A stretch of DNA of 64,000 bases from an uncultured Chitinophaga sp. (GCF_937898475.1 NZ_CALEJS010000012.1:434001-498000); one strand, 5' to 3'. Counted from the stretch's first letter, positions 53,217 to 63,240 are shown. Notes: generated from the sequence alone by a model not told the origin. Made by a program: numbers and translations.

Positions 53217-53370
53217 AACAAGTTTCACATCATTTTCAGCTACGTGTTCCGTAACACTTCTGCGAGGGTTACGGGAGAGATGTATTGTGTTTTTTATACA
53301 CAGATGTTTATATTGCAGCCGGCTGCAGTCGCCTGATTATCCACTATTTAAACCAATTTTACTACACAGC

Positions 53371-55599
53371 ATGCACATACCAGCACTTATTTCAGATCTG
53401 GCACTGATATTGGCGGCCGCGGCCATTACCACACTCATCTTCAAACAGTTGAAACAGCCGCTGGTACTGGGCTATATTGTGGCCGGACTGCTGGTGGGAC
53501 CTCACGTATCGCTTCTCCCTACTGTTTCTGACGAGGCCAATATCCAGACATGGTCTGAAATAGGCGTGATCTTCCTGCTCTTCAGCCTGGGCCTGGAGTT
53601 CAGCTTCAAAAAACTGATCAAGGTAGGAGGGGCGGCTTCTATTACGGCCGTTATCGAAGTGGGGATGATGCTGCTTCTGGGCTATGCCGCCGGCCGTTTA
53701 CTGGGATGGTCTACCATGGATAGTATCTTCCTGGGCGGTATCCTTTCTGTGTCATCTACCACCATCATCATCCGCGCCTTTGATGAACTGGGCGTGAAGG
53801 GAAAGCAGTTCGCCGGGCTGGTGTTCGGCATACTGGTGGTAGAAGACCTGGTGGCCATTGTTTTGCTGGTATTGTTATCCACCCTGGCGGCCAGCCGGCA
53901 GTTTGCCGGTATCGAAATGCTGACTTCCGTGGTAAAGCTGGTCTTCTTTCTCATCATATGGTTTGTGGCGGGGATTTTCTTCCTGCCTACCCTGCTGAAG
54001 CGCACCCGCAAACTCATGAACGAGGAAACGCTGCTGGTTACTTCCATCGGGCTTTGCCTGTTGATGGTGGTGCTGGCAACTGAAGTGGGTTTCTCCCCGG
54101 CCCTGGGCGCATTTGTTATGGGCTCCATACTGGCTGAAACCACGCAGGCGGAAAAGATAGAACACCTGGTAAAACCGGTAAAAGAGCTGTTTGGCGCCGT
54201 CTTCTTCGTTTCAGTAGGTATGCTGATAGACCCTGCCATGATCGTAAAGTATGCTGGTCCGGTGGCTGTTATAACGGTGATCACTATACTGGGTAAGCTG
54301 CTCAGCACCACTACCGGCGCCCTGATAGCCGGTCAGCCGCTCAAACCCGCCGTGCAGGCAGGTATGAGCCTGGCGCAGATAGGGGAGTTCTCCTTTATCA
54401 TTGCTACGCTGGGACTTACGCTGAAGGTAACCAGCCATTTCCTGTACCCGGTGGCAGTGGCCGTATCTGCCGTTACCACCTTTACCACTCCCTACCTGAT
54501 CCGCTCATCAGAACGGGCCTATGTAAGGATAGCGGCCCTGCTGCCGCACCGGTGGAGGACCACGCTGAACCGCTACAGCGCCGCCACGCAGACCATTGCG
54601 GTGGTGAGCGACTGGAAGCAGCTGCTGCGCTCTTATTTCATGAATACGGTGCTGTACTCGGTGATCATTATCGCGATTGTGCTGATGTCAGCCTATTATG
54701 TACTGCCCATGGTGACGGAGGCGCCGGAAGACATCAACCCTGCCCGTATCATTACTGCGCTGGTTACCCTGCTGGTGTTATCGCCCTTCCTGTGGGCGCT
54801 GGCCTTCCGCGGGGTCAGCAACCAGGCCTCGGCCAATATATGGCGGCAAAAGAAGTACAGAGGCCCTTTACTGTTACTGCGTTTATTACGTATAGGCCTG
54901 GCTGTTTCCCTGGTGGGTTTCTTTGTAGACCTGTTCTTTTCTGTAGTGGTGGCCCTGACGGTAACCGTGATCATCCTGGCATTGCTGCTCATCTTCCACC
55001 GCAAGCTGCAGGCTTTTTATACCAAGATAGAAGAACGGTTCTTCTCCAATTTCAATGAAAGGGAAACCCGCGTAGGCGGCATCAACAAACAGGTACTGGC
55101 GCCCTGGGATGCACACCTGGCCGTTATGAATATTTCGCCCATGTCGCCGGCCGTAGGAAAAACCCTCCAGGAGCTGGCCATACGGGAAAGGTTCGGCGCC
55201 AACATCGCGCTGATCAAAAGAGGTAAACAGCAGTATGCCGCTCCCGGTAAAGATGAACGCCTCTATCCCGGTGATATGGTCACCGTCATCGGGACAGATG
55301 AACAGATATCGCAGCTGAACCGCTTCCTGGAAGAGGAAGACAGCAGCATCGAGGAAAAACAGATGCTGGCGCACGATATTGTGCTGCGCCGTTACATGAT
55401 TAAAAAAGAAGCGCCCCTTTGCGGTAAAACGATCCGTGAAGCCGGCATCCGTGAACAATCACAAGGCATGATCCTGGGCATAGAAAGAAGCGGTAAACGC
55501 ATCCTGAACCCTGAATCCACCACCGTATTGCAGGAAGGCGATATCATATGGGTGGCTGGCAGCGACAAAAAACTGGCTGCCTTCTTCAAAGGTTTTTAA
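53371..55599 (+). CDS. CPA2-family cation/proton antiporter with TrkA-C domains
   Basis: A 742-residue inner-membrane antiporter of the KefB/KefC-like monovalent cation:proton family. Helices begin with LALILAAAAITTLIF, and QPLVLGYIVAGLLVGPHV is the family signature. Residues to about 390 form the exchanger and a second set of helices follows (about 430-540). The C-terminus has a TrkA-C domain (LAPWDAHLAVMNISPMSPAVGKTLQELA) and a second one (EAPLCGKTIREAGIREQSQGMILGI). The NAD-binding TrkA-N domain is absent. The ATG at 53371 is chosen because the earlier frame lacks a sensible N-terminus. It probably exports potassium or sodium. Confidence 0.9.
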   Translation: MHIPALISDLALILAAAAITTLIFKQLKQPLVLGYIVAGLLVGPHVSLLPTVSDEANIQTWSEIGVIFLLFSLGLEFSFKKLIKVGGAASITAVIEVGMMLLLGYAAGRLLGWSTMDSIFLGGILSVSSTTIIIRAFDELGVKGKQFAGLVFGILVVEDLVAIVLLVLLSTLAASRQFAGIEMLTSVVKLVFFLIIWFVAGIFFLPTLLKRTRKLMNEETLLVTSIGLCLLMVVLATEVGFSPALGAFVMGSILAETTQAEKIEHLVKPVKELFGAVFFVSVGMLIDPAMIVKYAGPVAVITVITILGKLLSTTTGALIAGQPLKPAVQAGMSLAQIGEFSFIIATLGLTLKVTSHFLYPVAVAVSAVTTFTTPYLIRSSERAYVRIAALLPHRWRTTLNRYSAATQTIAVVSDWKQLLRSYFMNTVLYSVIIIAIVLMSAYYVLPMVTEAPEDINPARIITALVTLLVLSPFLWALAFRGVSNQASANIWRQKKYRGPLLLLRLLRIGLAVSLVGFFVDLFFSVVVALTVTVIILALLLIFHRKLQAFYTKIEERFFSNFNERETRVGGINKQVLAPWDAHLAVMNISPMSPAVGKTLQELAIRERFGANIALIKRGKQQYAAPGKDERLYPGDMVTVIGTDEQISQLNRFLEEEDSSIEEKQMLAHDIVLRRYMIKKEAPLCGKTIREAGIREQSQGMILGIERSGKRILNPESTTVLQEGDIIWVAGSDKKLAAFFKGF

Positions 55600-55603
55600 C
55601 GCT

Positions 55604-56428
55604 CTATTTATAGCTCAGTTGTGTGGTGTCACTAAGGCCATCCAGGCCATAGTGGGCGGTAACGCTTACCGGGTACTTCAAAGCATTGTACTCATAGCTG
55701 TAGGTATTAAGATGCGTACCCGCTGCACCAGCATACCGGATCTCCTCTGTGAGGATGTTGTTGGCAGAAAGAAAGGCCGGCATAATATCCGTAATGTAAC
55801 AAAGGTCTGTTACCTGTTTCTGCGGATTAGGATGCTGGTCGTAGGTGTACGTAACAGAAGATCCGGGCTCAAAATTTGTCCCCCCACGGCTCCGGCCGTA
55901 GTTATCCAGCCGGATAATATTGCCTTCGCCGTTCCATGTATATTGCTGGTAATTATGGCATTCATAGGTATTATCTGCATTGCGGCTGAAGAAATAGCGC
56001 GCAATGATCTGCGCTGCTGCATTGTACACCAGTGAATCATAACCCTGTACCTGGCCCTGCGTATAGTAATGGATCTTGTCTATCAGCGGGTAGTTAGTGG
56101 TATATTCAAACGAAGAGAAGATCTCGCTGTTCTCCCCGTTTGTGTGGCCGGATACCAGCGTGCTGGCCAGCCGCCCGTTCTTATACACCGGTATACGTAC
56201 ATCCGTATAGGTATCTTCTGATGCCCGCTGGATCCTGGTCAGGCGGTCAATGGTGTTGCGCTGGCTATAGCTGATCAGCATCGTGCTGGCCTGGCTGTTG
56301 ATCCCCTGCAGCAGGGGAAGGGGCCGGCGCTCTTTGCTGTCCGCATCCGTATTACGGAAGGAGGCCAGGATCGTAATAGCCAGCATAGCGGCAAGGGCAA
56401 TCCGCTCCCGGAAATTGGCAGTTCTCAT
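55604..56428 (-). CDS. Exported protein of unknown function, YD-repeat-like strands
   Basis: A 274-residue protein with an N-terminal hydrophobic segment (residues 9-23). Strands of the form Y-x-Y/W-N-x-x-x-x-I/L-x-R (QYTWNGEGNIIRLDNYGR, VTYTYDQHPNPQKQ, TYSYEYNALKYPVSVT) resemble YD/RHS-type or DUF4595-like repeats common in Bacteroidota. The function is unknown. It converges on the antiporter with a 4-nt gap. Confidence 0.6.
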   Translation of the reverse strand: MRTANFRERIALAAMLAITILASFRNTDADSKERRPLPLLQGINSQASTMLISYSQRNTIDRLTRIQRASEDTYTDVRIPVYKNGRLASTLVSGHTNGENSEIFSSFEYTTNYPLIDKIHYYTQGQVQGYDSLVYNAAAQIIARYFFSRNADNTYECHNYQQYTWNGEGNIIRLDNYGRSRGGTNFEPGSSVTYTYDQHPNPQKQVTDLCYITDIMPAFLSANNILTEEIRYAGAAGTHLNTYSYEYNALKYPVSVTAHYGLDGLSDTTQLSYK

Positions 56429-56576
56429 AGGTATAATCGGTTATAGGAATATGGAATAGTTAGTATTTCAAAATTAGCAAAAAGCAAATGTGAATATATA
56501 GCATTTTAGTGCTATGCGTTGTCCAGGGGCATTAAACATTCTGATCAGCACGGTGTTATTCAGAAAAAGGACGGCC

Positions 56577-57224
56577 ATGAAGCGGACAATCTACTGGAAA
56601 ATAATACTACCGGTGAGCCTTATACTTTTTTCCTGTACCGGCGCTACCCGTATTACCGGCTCCTGGGTAAACCCCGAAACACAGCCTGTAAAGCAGGATT
56701 ATCACCACATTTTTATTGCCACGATGACGAAGCATGCAATAGCAAGAGCGCAGACAGAGAACGCACTTTCTGCAGAGCTGAAGCGGTTCAACAAGCGCGG
56801 GCTGAAGAGCAGCGACACATTCACACCCGCTTTGCTGGAAACCCTGCCTGCCCGTGAAGAGCTGCTCCAGCTGATACAACAAACCGGTGCAGATGCCATA
56901 CTGACCACCTCCCTGCTGCGTACGCAGAGTGAAACCAGGTATGTGCGCAGCAGCGTAAAATACGCGCCCGTTCCCGCTTATGGCTGGTACCGCGGCTTCT
57001 ACGCCTACTATGCCCACTGGTATCCCATGGTGTACGATACGGGATATTATGTAGCTGATAAGACCTATTTTGTGGAAAGCAACCTCTATGATGCACGTAC
57101 AGAGAAACTGCTATGGTCGGCGCAGACGGCTACCGTTAACCCCGGCAGCCTGGAAAAATTCCTGGCAGAATACCCCGGTAAGGTCATTGCACAGATGATG
57201 AGAGACGGCGTGCTGAAGCCATAA
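56577..57224 (+). CDS. Lipoprotein of unknown function
   Basis: A 215-residue lipoprotein. Lipobox LFSC (Cys near residue 19) is followed by TRITGSWVNPETQPV, then a region with alpha/beta pattern (HHIFIATMTKH, LLQLIQQTGADAILTTSLLR) like small envelope lipoproteins with a DUF4136-type fold, and a Tyr-rich insertion YGWYRGFYAYYAHWYPMVYD. The activity is unknown. The frame begins further upstream at 56514, but the signal peptide starts at 56577. Confidence 0.65.
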   Translation: MKRTIYWKIILPVSLILFSCTGATRITGSWVNPETQPVKQDYHHIFIATMTKHAIARAQTENALSAELKRFNKRGLKSSDTFTPALLETLPAREELLQLIQQTGADAILTTSLLRTQSETRYVRSSVKYAPVPAYGWYRGFYAYYAHWYPMVYDTGYYVADKTYFVESNLYDARTEKLLWSAQTATVNPGSLEKFLAEYPGKVIAQMMRDGVLKP

Positions 57225-57336
57225 GGCTCCTCACTTCAAGGCTGAGCGGCAAGGCCCGAACATTCAGGCTTTTGAACTTTTAAACAAGCAATGATACTGG
57301 AACAGTTTATGTAACGATGATAGAAAACCATCGCTT

Positions 57337-59058
57337 ATGTACACCCTTGGCATCAACGCCGCGTTCCATGATTCTGCTGCCTGTATAGTAAAGGACGGCC
57401 AGCTGCTTGCCGCAGTGGAGGATGAACGCTTCACACATATCAAGCACGGCAAAAGGCCTATTCCGTTCTCTGCATATGAGCTGCCCTTTCATGCAATAGA
57501 CTATTGTTTAAAGACTGCAGGCATACACCTGAAAGATGTAGACCGTGTTGCTTATTCTTTTGATCCGTATATCCTGCTGAACGATGCAGATGAAAAGAAA
57601 GACCGCATCACCCTGCCGCTGGAACCTTCTGCGTATAAGGTGCCTGAAAAGTGGATGTCGCCATGGGACCCGCTCTTCCTTTCCTCTATTGTGAATGCGC
57701 CGCGCCAATTGGTGGATGGTTATCCACACCATTTGCAGCAGCGTTTTAAAGGCGCCCAACCGGATAAAGAACGGTTTCATTTTGTTGAACATCACCTTTG
57801 CCATGCAGCCAGCGCCTTCCTTCCTTCGCCTTATGAACAGGCGGCCGTGCTGACTATTGACGGGCGCGGAGAGAAGGCCACCACCACCTTCAGTCTCGGC
57901 TCCGGTAACGATATGCAGCGCATTACACAGGTAAACATGCCGCACTCATTAGGACTGTTGTATGAGCAGGTGACCAGCTATCTTGGCTTCCTGCACTCTT
58001 CAGATGAATATAAAGTGATGGCCCTGGCATCTTACGGGAAACCGGTATTTGCCAATGATTTTCGTGAGATGATACAATTGCAGGAGAATGGTCATTACAC
58101 CATCAGCAATGAACGGTTTTTTGCGCGCTTCGGTCCCCCGCGCGAAAGAGGTGCTGCATTTACCGCGCATCATTTCAATATAGCGCAATCCCTGCAGGTA
58201 GTACTGCAGGAGCGCGTACTGGAGCTGGCTGAATGGCTGCAGCAGGAAACAAGCTCAGAAAATCTTTGCTTCGCCGGCGGTGTGGCACTGAATTGTGTGC
58301 TGAACGCTGCGATACGCGATGCAGGGATATTCAAAAATATCTGGGTACAGCCTGCTGCAGGCGACGCAGGCACCGCTCTGGGCGCTGCCATGTGGATAGA
58401 TGCACAGCAGCGGCCCGGAGAAGGACGCAGTTTTTGTATGGAGCATGCCTATTGGGGACCAGATTACGGGGATGATGAAATAGCAAAATTCCTGGACTGG
58501 GCAAAAGTGCCTTACCGCCGCATGCAGGATGTGGCCGCAGAAACAGCTGAACTGCTGGCGCAGGATAAGATCATCGGCTGGTTCCAGGGCAGGATGGAGT
58601 TTGGGCCGCGAGCCCTGGGCAGCCGTTCTATACTGGCTTCTCCTATTTCTCCATCTATGCAGGCCCGGCTGAACGAAGTGAAGGACCGGGAAGACTTCCG
58701 GCCGGTGGCGCCCGTAGTAATGGAGGAAGCCGCACCGGAATGGTTTGAGCAGGCAGCGTATTCGCCTTTCATGTTGTTTGTGTATAAAGTAAAGGAAGAT
58801 AAGAAAGAGCGGATACCGGCTGTGTGCCATGTGGACGGCACCGCACGTATCCAGACCATCAACCGGCAGCAGCATCCGCGCTACTACGATTTACTGAATG
58901 CTTTTGCACAGCGCACCGGTGTGCCTGTATTGATCAATACTTCTTTCAACACTTTGGGCAAACCTATTGTATGCACCCCGCGCGATGCGCTGGAATGCTT
59001 CTGGTCGTCGCCCTTCGATGCATTGGTAATTGGCAGTTTCCTTGTTTCGAAAAGCTAA
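57337..59058 (+). CDS. NodU/CmcH-family O-carbamoyltransferase
   Basis: A 573-residue cytoplasmic enzyme that moves a carbamoyl group from carbamoyl phosphate, through carbamoyl-adenylate, to a sugar hydroxyl. The Kae1-like N-terminal half has LGINAAFHDSAACIV, the iron-binding HHLCHAASAF and LTIDGRGEKATTTF. The C-terminal carbamoyltransferase half has GWFQGRMEFGPRALGSRSILASP and the closing FNTLGKPIVCTPRDALECF. It is 0 nt from the GT2 gene, in a locus for heptose-containing glycan. A carbamoylated heptose, as made by WapO in Pseudomonas core lipopolysaccharide, is a reasonable guess. Confidence 0.92.
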   Translation: MYTLGINAAFHDSAACIVKDGQLLAAVEDERFTHIKHGKRPIPFSAYELPFHAIDYCLKTAGIHLKDVDRVAYSFDPYILLNDADEKKDRITLPLEPSAYKVPEKWMSPWDPLFLSSIVNAPRQLVDGYPHHLQQRFKGAQPDKERFHFVEHHLCHAASAFLPSPYEQAAVLTIDGRGEKATTTFSLGSGNDMQRITQVNMPHSLGLLYEQVTSYLGFLHSSDEYKVMALASYGKPVFANDFREMIQLQENGHYTISNERFFARFGPPRERGAAFTAHHFNIAQSLQVVLQERVLELAEWLQQETSSENLCFAGGVALNCVLNAAIRDAGIFKNIWVQPAAGDAGTALGAAMWIDAQQRPGEGRSFCMEHAYWGPDYGDDEIAKFLDWAKVPYRRMQDVAAETAELLAQDKIIGWFQGRMEFGPRALGSRSILASPISPSMQARLNEVKDREDFRPVAPVVMEEAAPEWFEQAAYSPFMLFVYKVKEDKKERIPAVCHVDGTARIQTINRQQHPRYYDLLNAFAQRTGVPVLINTSFNTLGKPIVCTPRDALECFWSSPFDALVIGSFLVSKS

Positions 59059-60042
59059 ATGGTAATGGCTATGGAAAAGAAGATCTCTGTTGTGATCCCT
59101 ACTTACTGCAGGCCGCTGCTGCTGATGGAATGCCTGAAGTCCCTTGCCAGGCAAAAGTTTGCGCGGGATGATTTTGAGGTGATCGTGATCAGCGATGGTC
59201 CTGATCATCTTACCAAACAACTGGTGGTATCCTGGAAACATACCGGCCTGCTGGACATTGTATATGTACCGCTTGCCACCAAACGCGGGCCTGCCGCCGC
59301 CCGGAACATGGGATGGAAGCTGGCCGCCGGTACCCTTGTTGCATTTACGGATGATGATACCCTGCCGGATCCGCTGTGGCTGCAGTCCATTTGGGATGCC
59401 TATCAGCAGGAAGAGCTGATCGCTTACAGCGGGCGGGTGATCGTTCCTTTACCGGAAAAGCCCACTGACTATGAATGGAACATTGCACAGCTGGAGCGTG
59501 CGCGCTTCATTACCGCCAACTGTGTATGCACCTGGAAGGCGCTGGAGCTGATCCAGGGATTTGACGAACGCTTTGAACTGGCCTGGCGGGAAGACAGCGA
59601 TCTCGAATTTAAACTGCTGCAGCAACAGATACCCATCCACCATTTGCCGGAGGCCATTGTAGTGCACCCGGTGCGCGAAGCGTCCTGGGGCGTGAGCCTG
59701 CGGGAGCAGCGCAAGTCAATGTTCAATGCGCTGCTGTATAAGAAATTTCCAGGCCTGTATCGCAATTATATCAAACAGCACCCAATCTGGAGCTACTATG
59801 TTATGACCCTTTGCTGCCTGGTGCTGCTGGCGGCGCTGTTGTTGAATGCCCCCGCCGTGGCGTTCGCCGCTGTAACAATATGGTTGTTGCTCCTTACCGG
59901 TTTTATATGGAAGCGTTTGATGCACACGTCGCATGCATGGCCGCATGTAGTGGAGATGATCGTCACTTCTGTGCTGATACCTTTTCTGTCTGTTTACTGG
60001 AACCTGTATGGTGCGGTGCGGTTCCGTGTGTTGTATCTATAA
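59059..60042 (+). CDS. Family 2 glycosyltransferase with C-terminal membrane segments
   Basis: A 327-residue inverting transferase. The GT-A fold begins ISVVIPTYCRPLLLMECLKSL, with VISDGP and the metal-binding TDDDTLPDP. An acceptor-side LAWREDSDLEFKL matches the (E/D)D motif of GT2. Two or three helices at about 245-300 tether it to the inner membrane. It begins at the base after the carbamoyltransferase stop, so both are one transcript. Donor and acceptor sugars are unknown. Its end overlaps the GT9 gene on the other strand by 6 nt. Confidence 0.92.
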   Translation: MVMAMEKKISVVIPTYCRPLLLMECLKSLARQKFARDDFEVIVISDGPDHLTKQLVVSWKHTGLLDIVYVPLATKRGPAAARNMGWKLAAGTLVAFTDDDTLPDPLWLQSIWDAYQQEELIAYSGRVIVPLPEKPTDYEWNIAQLERARFITANCVCTWKALELIQGFDERFELAWREDSDLEFKLLQQQIPIHHLPEAIVVHPVREASWGVSLREQRKSMFNALLYKKFPGLYRNYIKQHPIWSYYVMTLCCLVLLAALLLNAPAVAFAAVTIWLLLLTGFIWKRLMHTSHAWPHVVEMIVTSVLIPFLSVYWNLYGAVRFRVLYL

Positions 60043-61116
60043 CTGTTTATCCAGGATAGGCTCCAATATGCCCGCGGCTACCTGTACAATATTACCGGTG
60101 GTAGCGGGCATTTGTGATTCATAGCTGTATTGTTCATGCACATAACGGATCACTTCATTTTTGCTTCGCAGCTGTTCAGGCACATCAAAATACAATACTG
60201 CGCCCTGTGCTTTCCATGGCGTATGCTGCGGATTGGTATGCGCATACAATACCACCACCGGTACCTGTACTGCCGCCGCTATATGTGCGGTACTGGTATT
60301 CACGGAGATCACCAGTGCGCTGTGGCGGATCAGTGTGATGAACTCTGCAACGGAGAAAAGCCCGGCGCCCACGCAAACCCCGTTCTCCTGGTTGATACCA
60401 TGACTAATGGCGGTAGCAAGCGCACGTTCTGCTTTGGTGCCTGTAATGAGCAGCTGCACTCCGGTTTGCCGCAGCAGGTCTTTGGCGGCCTTTATCCATT
60501 GCTGTACGGGATACTGGCGTTTATTGTCGCTTACGCCCGGATGGAGGACCACCCAGGGTTTATCAGGGTCTATGTGGCAGTGCTGCAGCTTTTTCCGCAC
60601 ATCAGGCCACAGGGCTTCGTTTACCTCCAGCATGAGCTTATCTGACGATGGTGTCACGTCTAAATGAGTAATAAGGTGAAGATCACGGCTTACCTGGTGA
60701 CGAATGTAATCATAAGGTTCTTTTTCAGGGGCCCAGTGTGTAAGCAGCCCGTAAGGGTTTTCGCGGCAGTAGGCCAGGCGGATGGGGATATTGGCCAGGT
60801 AGGCCAGCATGGCAGCCGGCATGGGGTTCTGGCTGTATACGGTAAATATTACGGCCGCATCGAAATTGCCTTGCCGCAGTTTCTCTACCGTATCATTGAA
60901 AACAGGTGTCGCATCAGGCGACTCATTCTTTACCCAGGGAGCATCGAAGATGATCGTGTCGTCAATGTCTGGAATGCTGGGTGTAATAACGGCGCCCATG
61001 GAAGAGGTGAGCAGGGTGATATGACATTCAAACGTTGTTTTCAGTGCATGGATAGCTGGCGTGCTCATGATCACATCGCCCATGTTGTCGAGCCGTATAC
61101 ATAAGATGCGTTTCAT
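60037..61116 (-). CDS. Family 9 glycosyltransferase, heptosyltransferase-like
   Basis: A 359-residue GT-B enzyme. RILCIRLDNMGDVIMSTPAIHALK is the standard GT9 start, and PWVVLHPGVSDNKRQYPVQQWIKA and SVNTSTAHIAAAVQVPVVVLYA complete the fold. GT9 members move ADP-activated heptose to lipid A-core or related acceptors. Placement 7 nt after hldE makes an ADP-heptose donor likely. It is the last gene of the minus-strand set. Confidence 0.92.
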   Translation of the reverse strand: MKRILCIRLDNMGDVIMSTPAIHALKTTFECHITLLTSSMGAVITPSIPDIDDTIIFDAPWVKNESPDATPVFNDTVEKLRQGNFDAAVIFTVYSQNPMPAAMLAYLANIPIRLAYCRENPYGLLTHWAPEKEPYDYIRHQVSRDLHLITHLDVTPSSDKLMLEVNEALWPDVRKKLQHCHIDPDKPWVVLHPGVSDNKRQYPVQQWIKAAKDLLRQTGVQLLITGTKAERALATAISHGINQENGVCVGAGLFSVAEFITLIRHSALVISVNTSTAHIAAAVQVPVVVLYAHTNPQHTPWKAQGAVLYFDVPEQLRSKNEVIRYVHEQYSYESQMPATTGNIVQVAAGILEPILDKQL

Positions 61117-61123
61117 ACAATGT

Positions 61124-62596
61124 TTACGCCAATTTTAATACCGGTTTGGTATGGATACGGCGTATGATCATTGATGTAGAGTGCCCCGGCAGCAGTGGCA
61201 GCAGGATCACTTCTCCTCCTAATTGTTCTACCAGTCCGGCTTCCGGCAGGCTCTCCCGGGTGTAGTCGCCGCCTTTCGCAAAGATGTGCGGCTGGATCAG
61301 CTGTATCAGCGGCGCCGGTGTATCATCTTCCGGGCTGCCAAATGGGATGATATGATTTACGGCGCCCATGGCGGCCAGCACTTCCATGCGGTCCTGCAGG
61401 GTATTGATGGGGCGGTCGCTGCCTTTGATGCGGCGTATGCTTTCATCTGTATTGATGCCCACCATCAGTACATGCCCCAGCTCTTTTGCGCGGCCCAGGT
61501 AATTTACATGGCCGCTGTGCAGAATGTCAAAACAACCATTGGTGAAAACGATCTTCTTACCCTGGGCTTTATACATGGCAGACAGGTGCTGCAGCTGTCC
61601 GGGGTCAGTGATATATTTATCATTCACAGACAGGTAAGCGTTCAGTTCTTCCCAGCTGCAGCAGGCGGTATGCTGTTTGCCGATGGCGATGGCAGCCGCA
61701 GCTGCTGCCAGATCTGCTGCCGCGGGTACATCTGCGCCCGAAAGGCAGGCCAGCGTAAATGCGCTGATATAGGCATCTCCTGCACCTGATACGTTGGGCG
61801 ATGAAGCTACCGGGTAAGCGCTGCAGCAGTATACGGGTTGATTGCCGTTGAATATAACGGCGCCCTCTTCATCCAGTGTGACCGCTGTGATGGCCGCACC
61901 GGTGCGGGAGTAAATGTCTGCACCCATGTTATTGATCTGCTGTGCCCTGCAATGCTGCTGTACATGCAATCCCAGCAGTTGCGCCGCCTCCGGGTAATTG
62001 GGCTTCACCAGCGATGGGGAGAGGCTCTTAAAGCATTCCAGGCGGCGGGAGTCAACGGCGATGAACTTCTTGTGCTTCCGTTTTAATGCCTGTAAAGCGC
62101 CAATAACGGCAGGTGTGATAAGCCCTTTACAATAGTCTGCAATGATCACCGCATCATGTTTCGGAAACTCCTGTTGCAGCAGGCGGATGAAGGCCTGCTC
62201 TGTTTGCCCGCTGACAGCCGTTTCGGTGCCGCAATCGTAACGGGTCAGCAGCTGGTGCCCAGCCACTACTCTTGTCTTTACGATCGTTTCCCTTGAAGGG
62301 CAGTGCAGTATTTTTCCGTTGATGCCTGCTGCTTCCAGTAGTGAGCTGGCTTTGCGGCCATCATCATCCTGTCCGCTAACGCTGCAGAACGTTACCTTTG
62401 CGCCCAGGAATTTTACGTTCAGCGCAGTATTTGCACCGCCGCCGAGCGTAGTGGTCCTGGAGGCGATATCCACCACTGGTACCGGTGCTTCGGGCGTAAG
62501 CCGGGTGCTGGCGCCTTTGAGATACACATCCAGCATCAGGTCGCCGATCACCAGGATGGTGGGCTGCAGGAATTTTGCAATCAGATCTTTATACAT
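61124..62596 (-). CDS. hldE: Bifunctional heptose-7-phosphate kinase / heptose-1-phosphate adenylyltransferase
   Basis: A 490-residue two-domain enzyme of ADP-heptose synthesis. The N-terminal PfkB kinase (about 1-310) has LGGGANTALNVKFLGA and VSGAGDAYISAFTLA and puts phosphate on C1 of heptose 7-phosphate. The C-terminal nucleotidyltransferase (about 345-480) has IVFTNGCFDILHSGHVNYLGRAK and joins AMP to heptose 1-phosphate. The middle step, removal of the 7-phosphate, is by GmhB, encoded just upstream. The epimerase HldD and isomerase GmhA are not in the window, so the sugar could be the D,D or the L,D form. Confidence 0.96.
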   Translation of the reverse strand: MYKDLIAKFLQPTILVIGDLMLDVYLKGASTRLTPEAPVPVVDIASRTTTLGGGANTALNVKFLGAKVTFCSVSGQDDDGRKASSLLEAAGINGKILHCPSRETIVKTRVVAGHQLLTRYDCGTETAVSGQTEQAFIRLLQQEFPKHDAVIIADYCKGLITPAVIGALQALKRKHKKFIAVDSRRLECFKSLSPSLVKPNYPEAAQLLGLHVQQHCRAQQINNMGADIYSRTGAAITAVTLDEEGAVIFNGNQPVYCCSAYPVASSPNVSGAGDAYISAFTLACLSGADVPAAADLAAAAAAIAIGKQHTACCSWEELNAYLSVNDKYITDPGQLQHLSAMYKAQGKKIVFTNGCFDILHSGHVNYLGRAKELGHVLMVGINTDESIRRIKGSDRPINTLQDRMEVLAAMGAVNHIIPFGSPEDDTPAPLIQLIQPHIFAKGGDYTRESLPEAGLVEQLGGEVILLPLLPGHSTSMIIRRIHTKPVLKLA

Positions 62597-62605
62597 GGGT
62601 CCGTT

Positions 62606-62697
62606 TTAATAATTAATAATGAATAACTAACAATGGAGAGGCAGGTGACGCATAGCGTAGCAGAGGGCCTCATTTTTAATTGCTAATTATTAATTGT
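62606..62697. repeat. AT-rich heptad inverted repeat between gmhB and hldE
   Basis: The left part reads in 7-bp steps TTAATAA, TTAATAA, TGAATAA, CTAACAA. The right part, on the minus strand, reads CAATTAA, TAATTAG, CAATTAA. The first codons and promoter of hldE lie next to it, and gmhB ends inside it. Confidence 0.65.
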
Positions 62698-63230
62698 GCA
62701 GCCTCCAGCAGGCCGCCTGTAATGAGGAGGGGCTTGCGATAGCTGTTGATGATCCATTCTGTTTCATGTCCGTTATCCAGCAACACGGTACGGCAGCCGG
62801 CGCGGTTACCGGCTTCTACATCGTGCAGAATGTCGCCTATCATCCATGATTGCTGCAGGTCTATATTTAACAGGCTGGCTGCCTGTAACAGTAAGCCGGG
62901 ATGTGGTTTTCGGCAAACGCAGTCTATTGCGTAGGCTTTAACCGATCCCTGCGGATGATGCGGGCAGTAAAAAAATCCATCCAGCTGTATGCCACTAAGA
63001 CTCAATAATGCAGCGATGCGGTCTTTTACCGCCTGCATAGCCTTATCTTCAAAATAACCGCGGGCAATACCAGATTGATTGGATACCACCACCAGTGCGT
63101 AGCCATGTTTGTGCAGCAGCTGTAAAGCTTCTGCAGCGCCTGGTTCCAGCCTGATGAGCTCCGGGTTGACGTTATACGGCACATCGGTGATGAGCGTGCC
63201 ATCCTTATCTATGAAAACTGCTTTTCTCAT
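62676..63230 (-). CDS. gmhB: Heptose 1,7-bisphosphate 7-phosphatase (HAD family)
   Basis: A 184-residue HAD phosphatase. Motif I is FIDKDGTLI with two Asp, motif II is VVVSNQSGIARG, and motif III/IV is RKPHPGLLLQAA and WMIGDILHDVEAG. The zinc loop FYCPHHPQG...CVCRKP is characteristic of GmhB-type enzymes. It frees the 7-phosphate for HldE. The last codons fall in an AT-rich repeat. Confidence 0.95.
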   Translation of the reverse strand: MRKAVFIDKDGTLITDVPYNVNPELIRLEPGAAEALQLLHKHGYALVVVSNQSGIARGYFEDKAMQAVKDRIAALLSLSGIQLDGFFYCPHHPQGSVKAYAIDCVCRKPHPGLLLQAASLLNIDLQQSWMIGDILHDVEAGNRAGCRTVLLDNGHETEWIINSYRKPLLITGGLLEAAQLIISN

Positions 63231-63240
63231 TCGCCAATTA

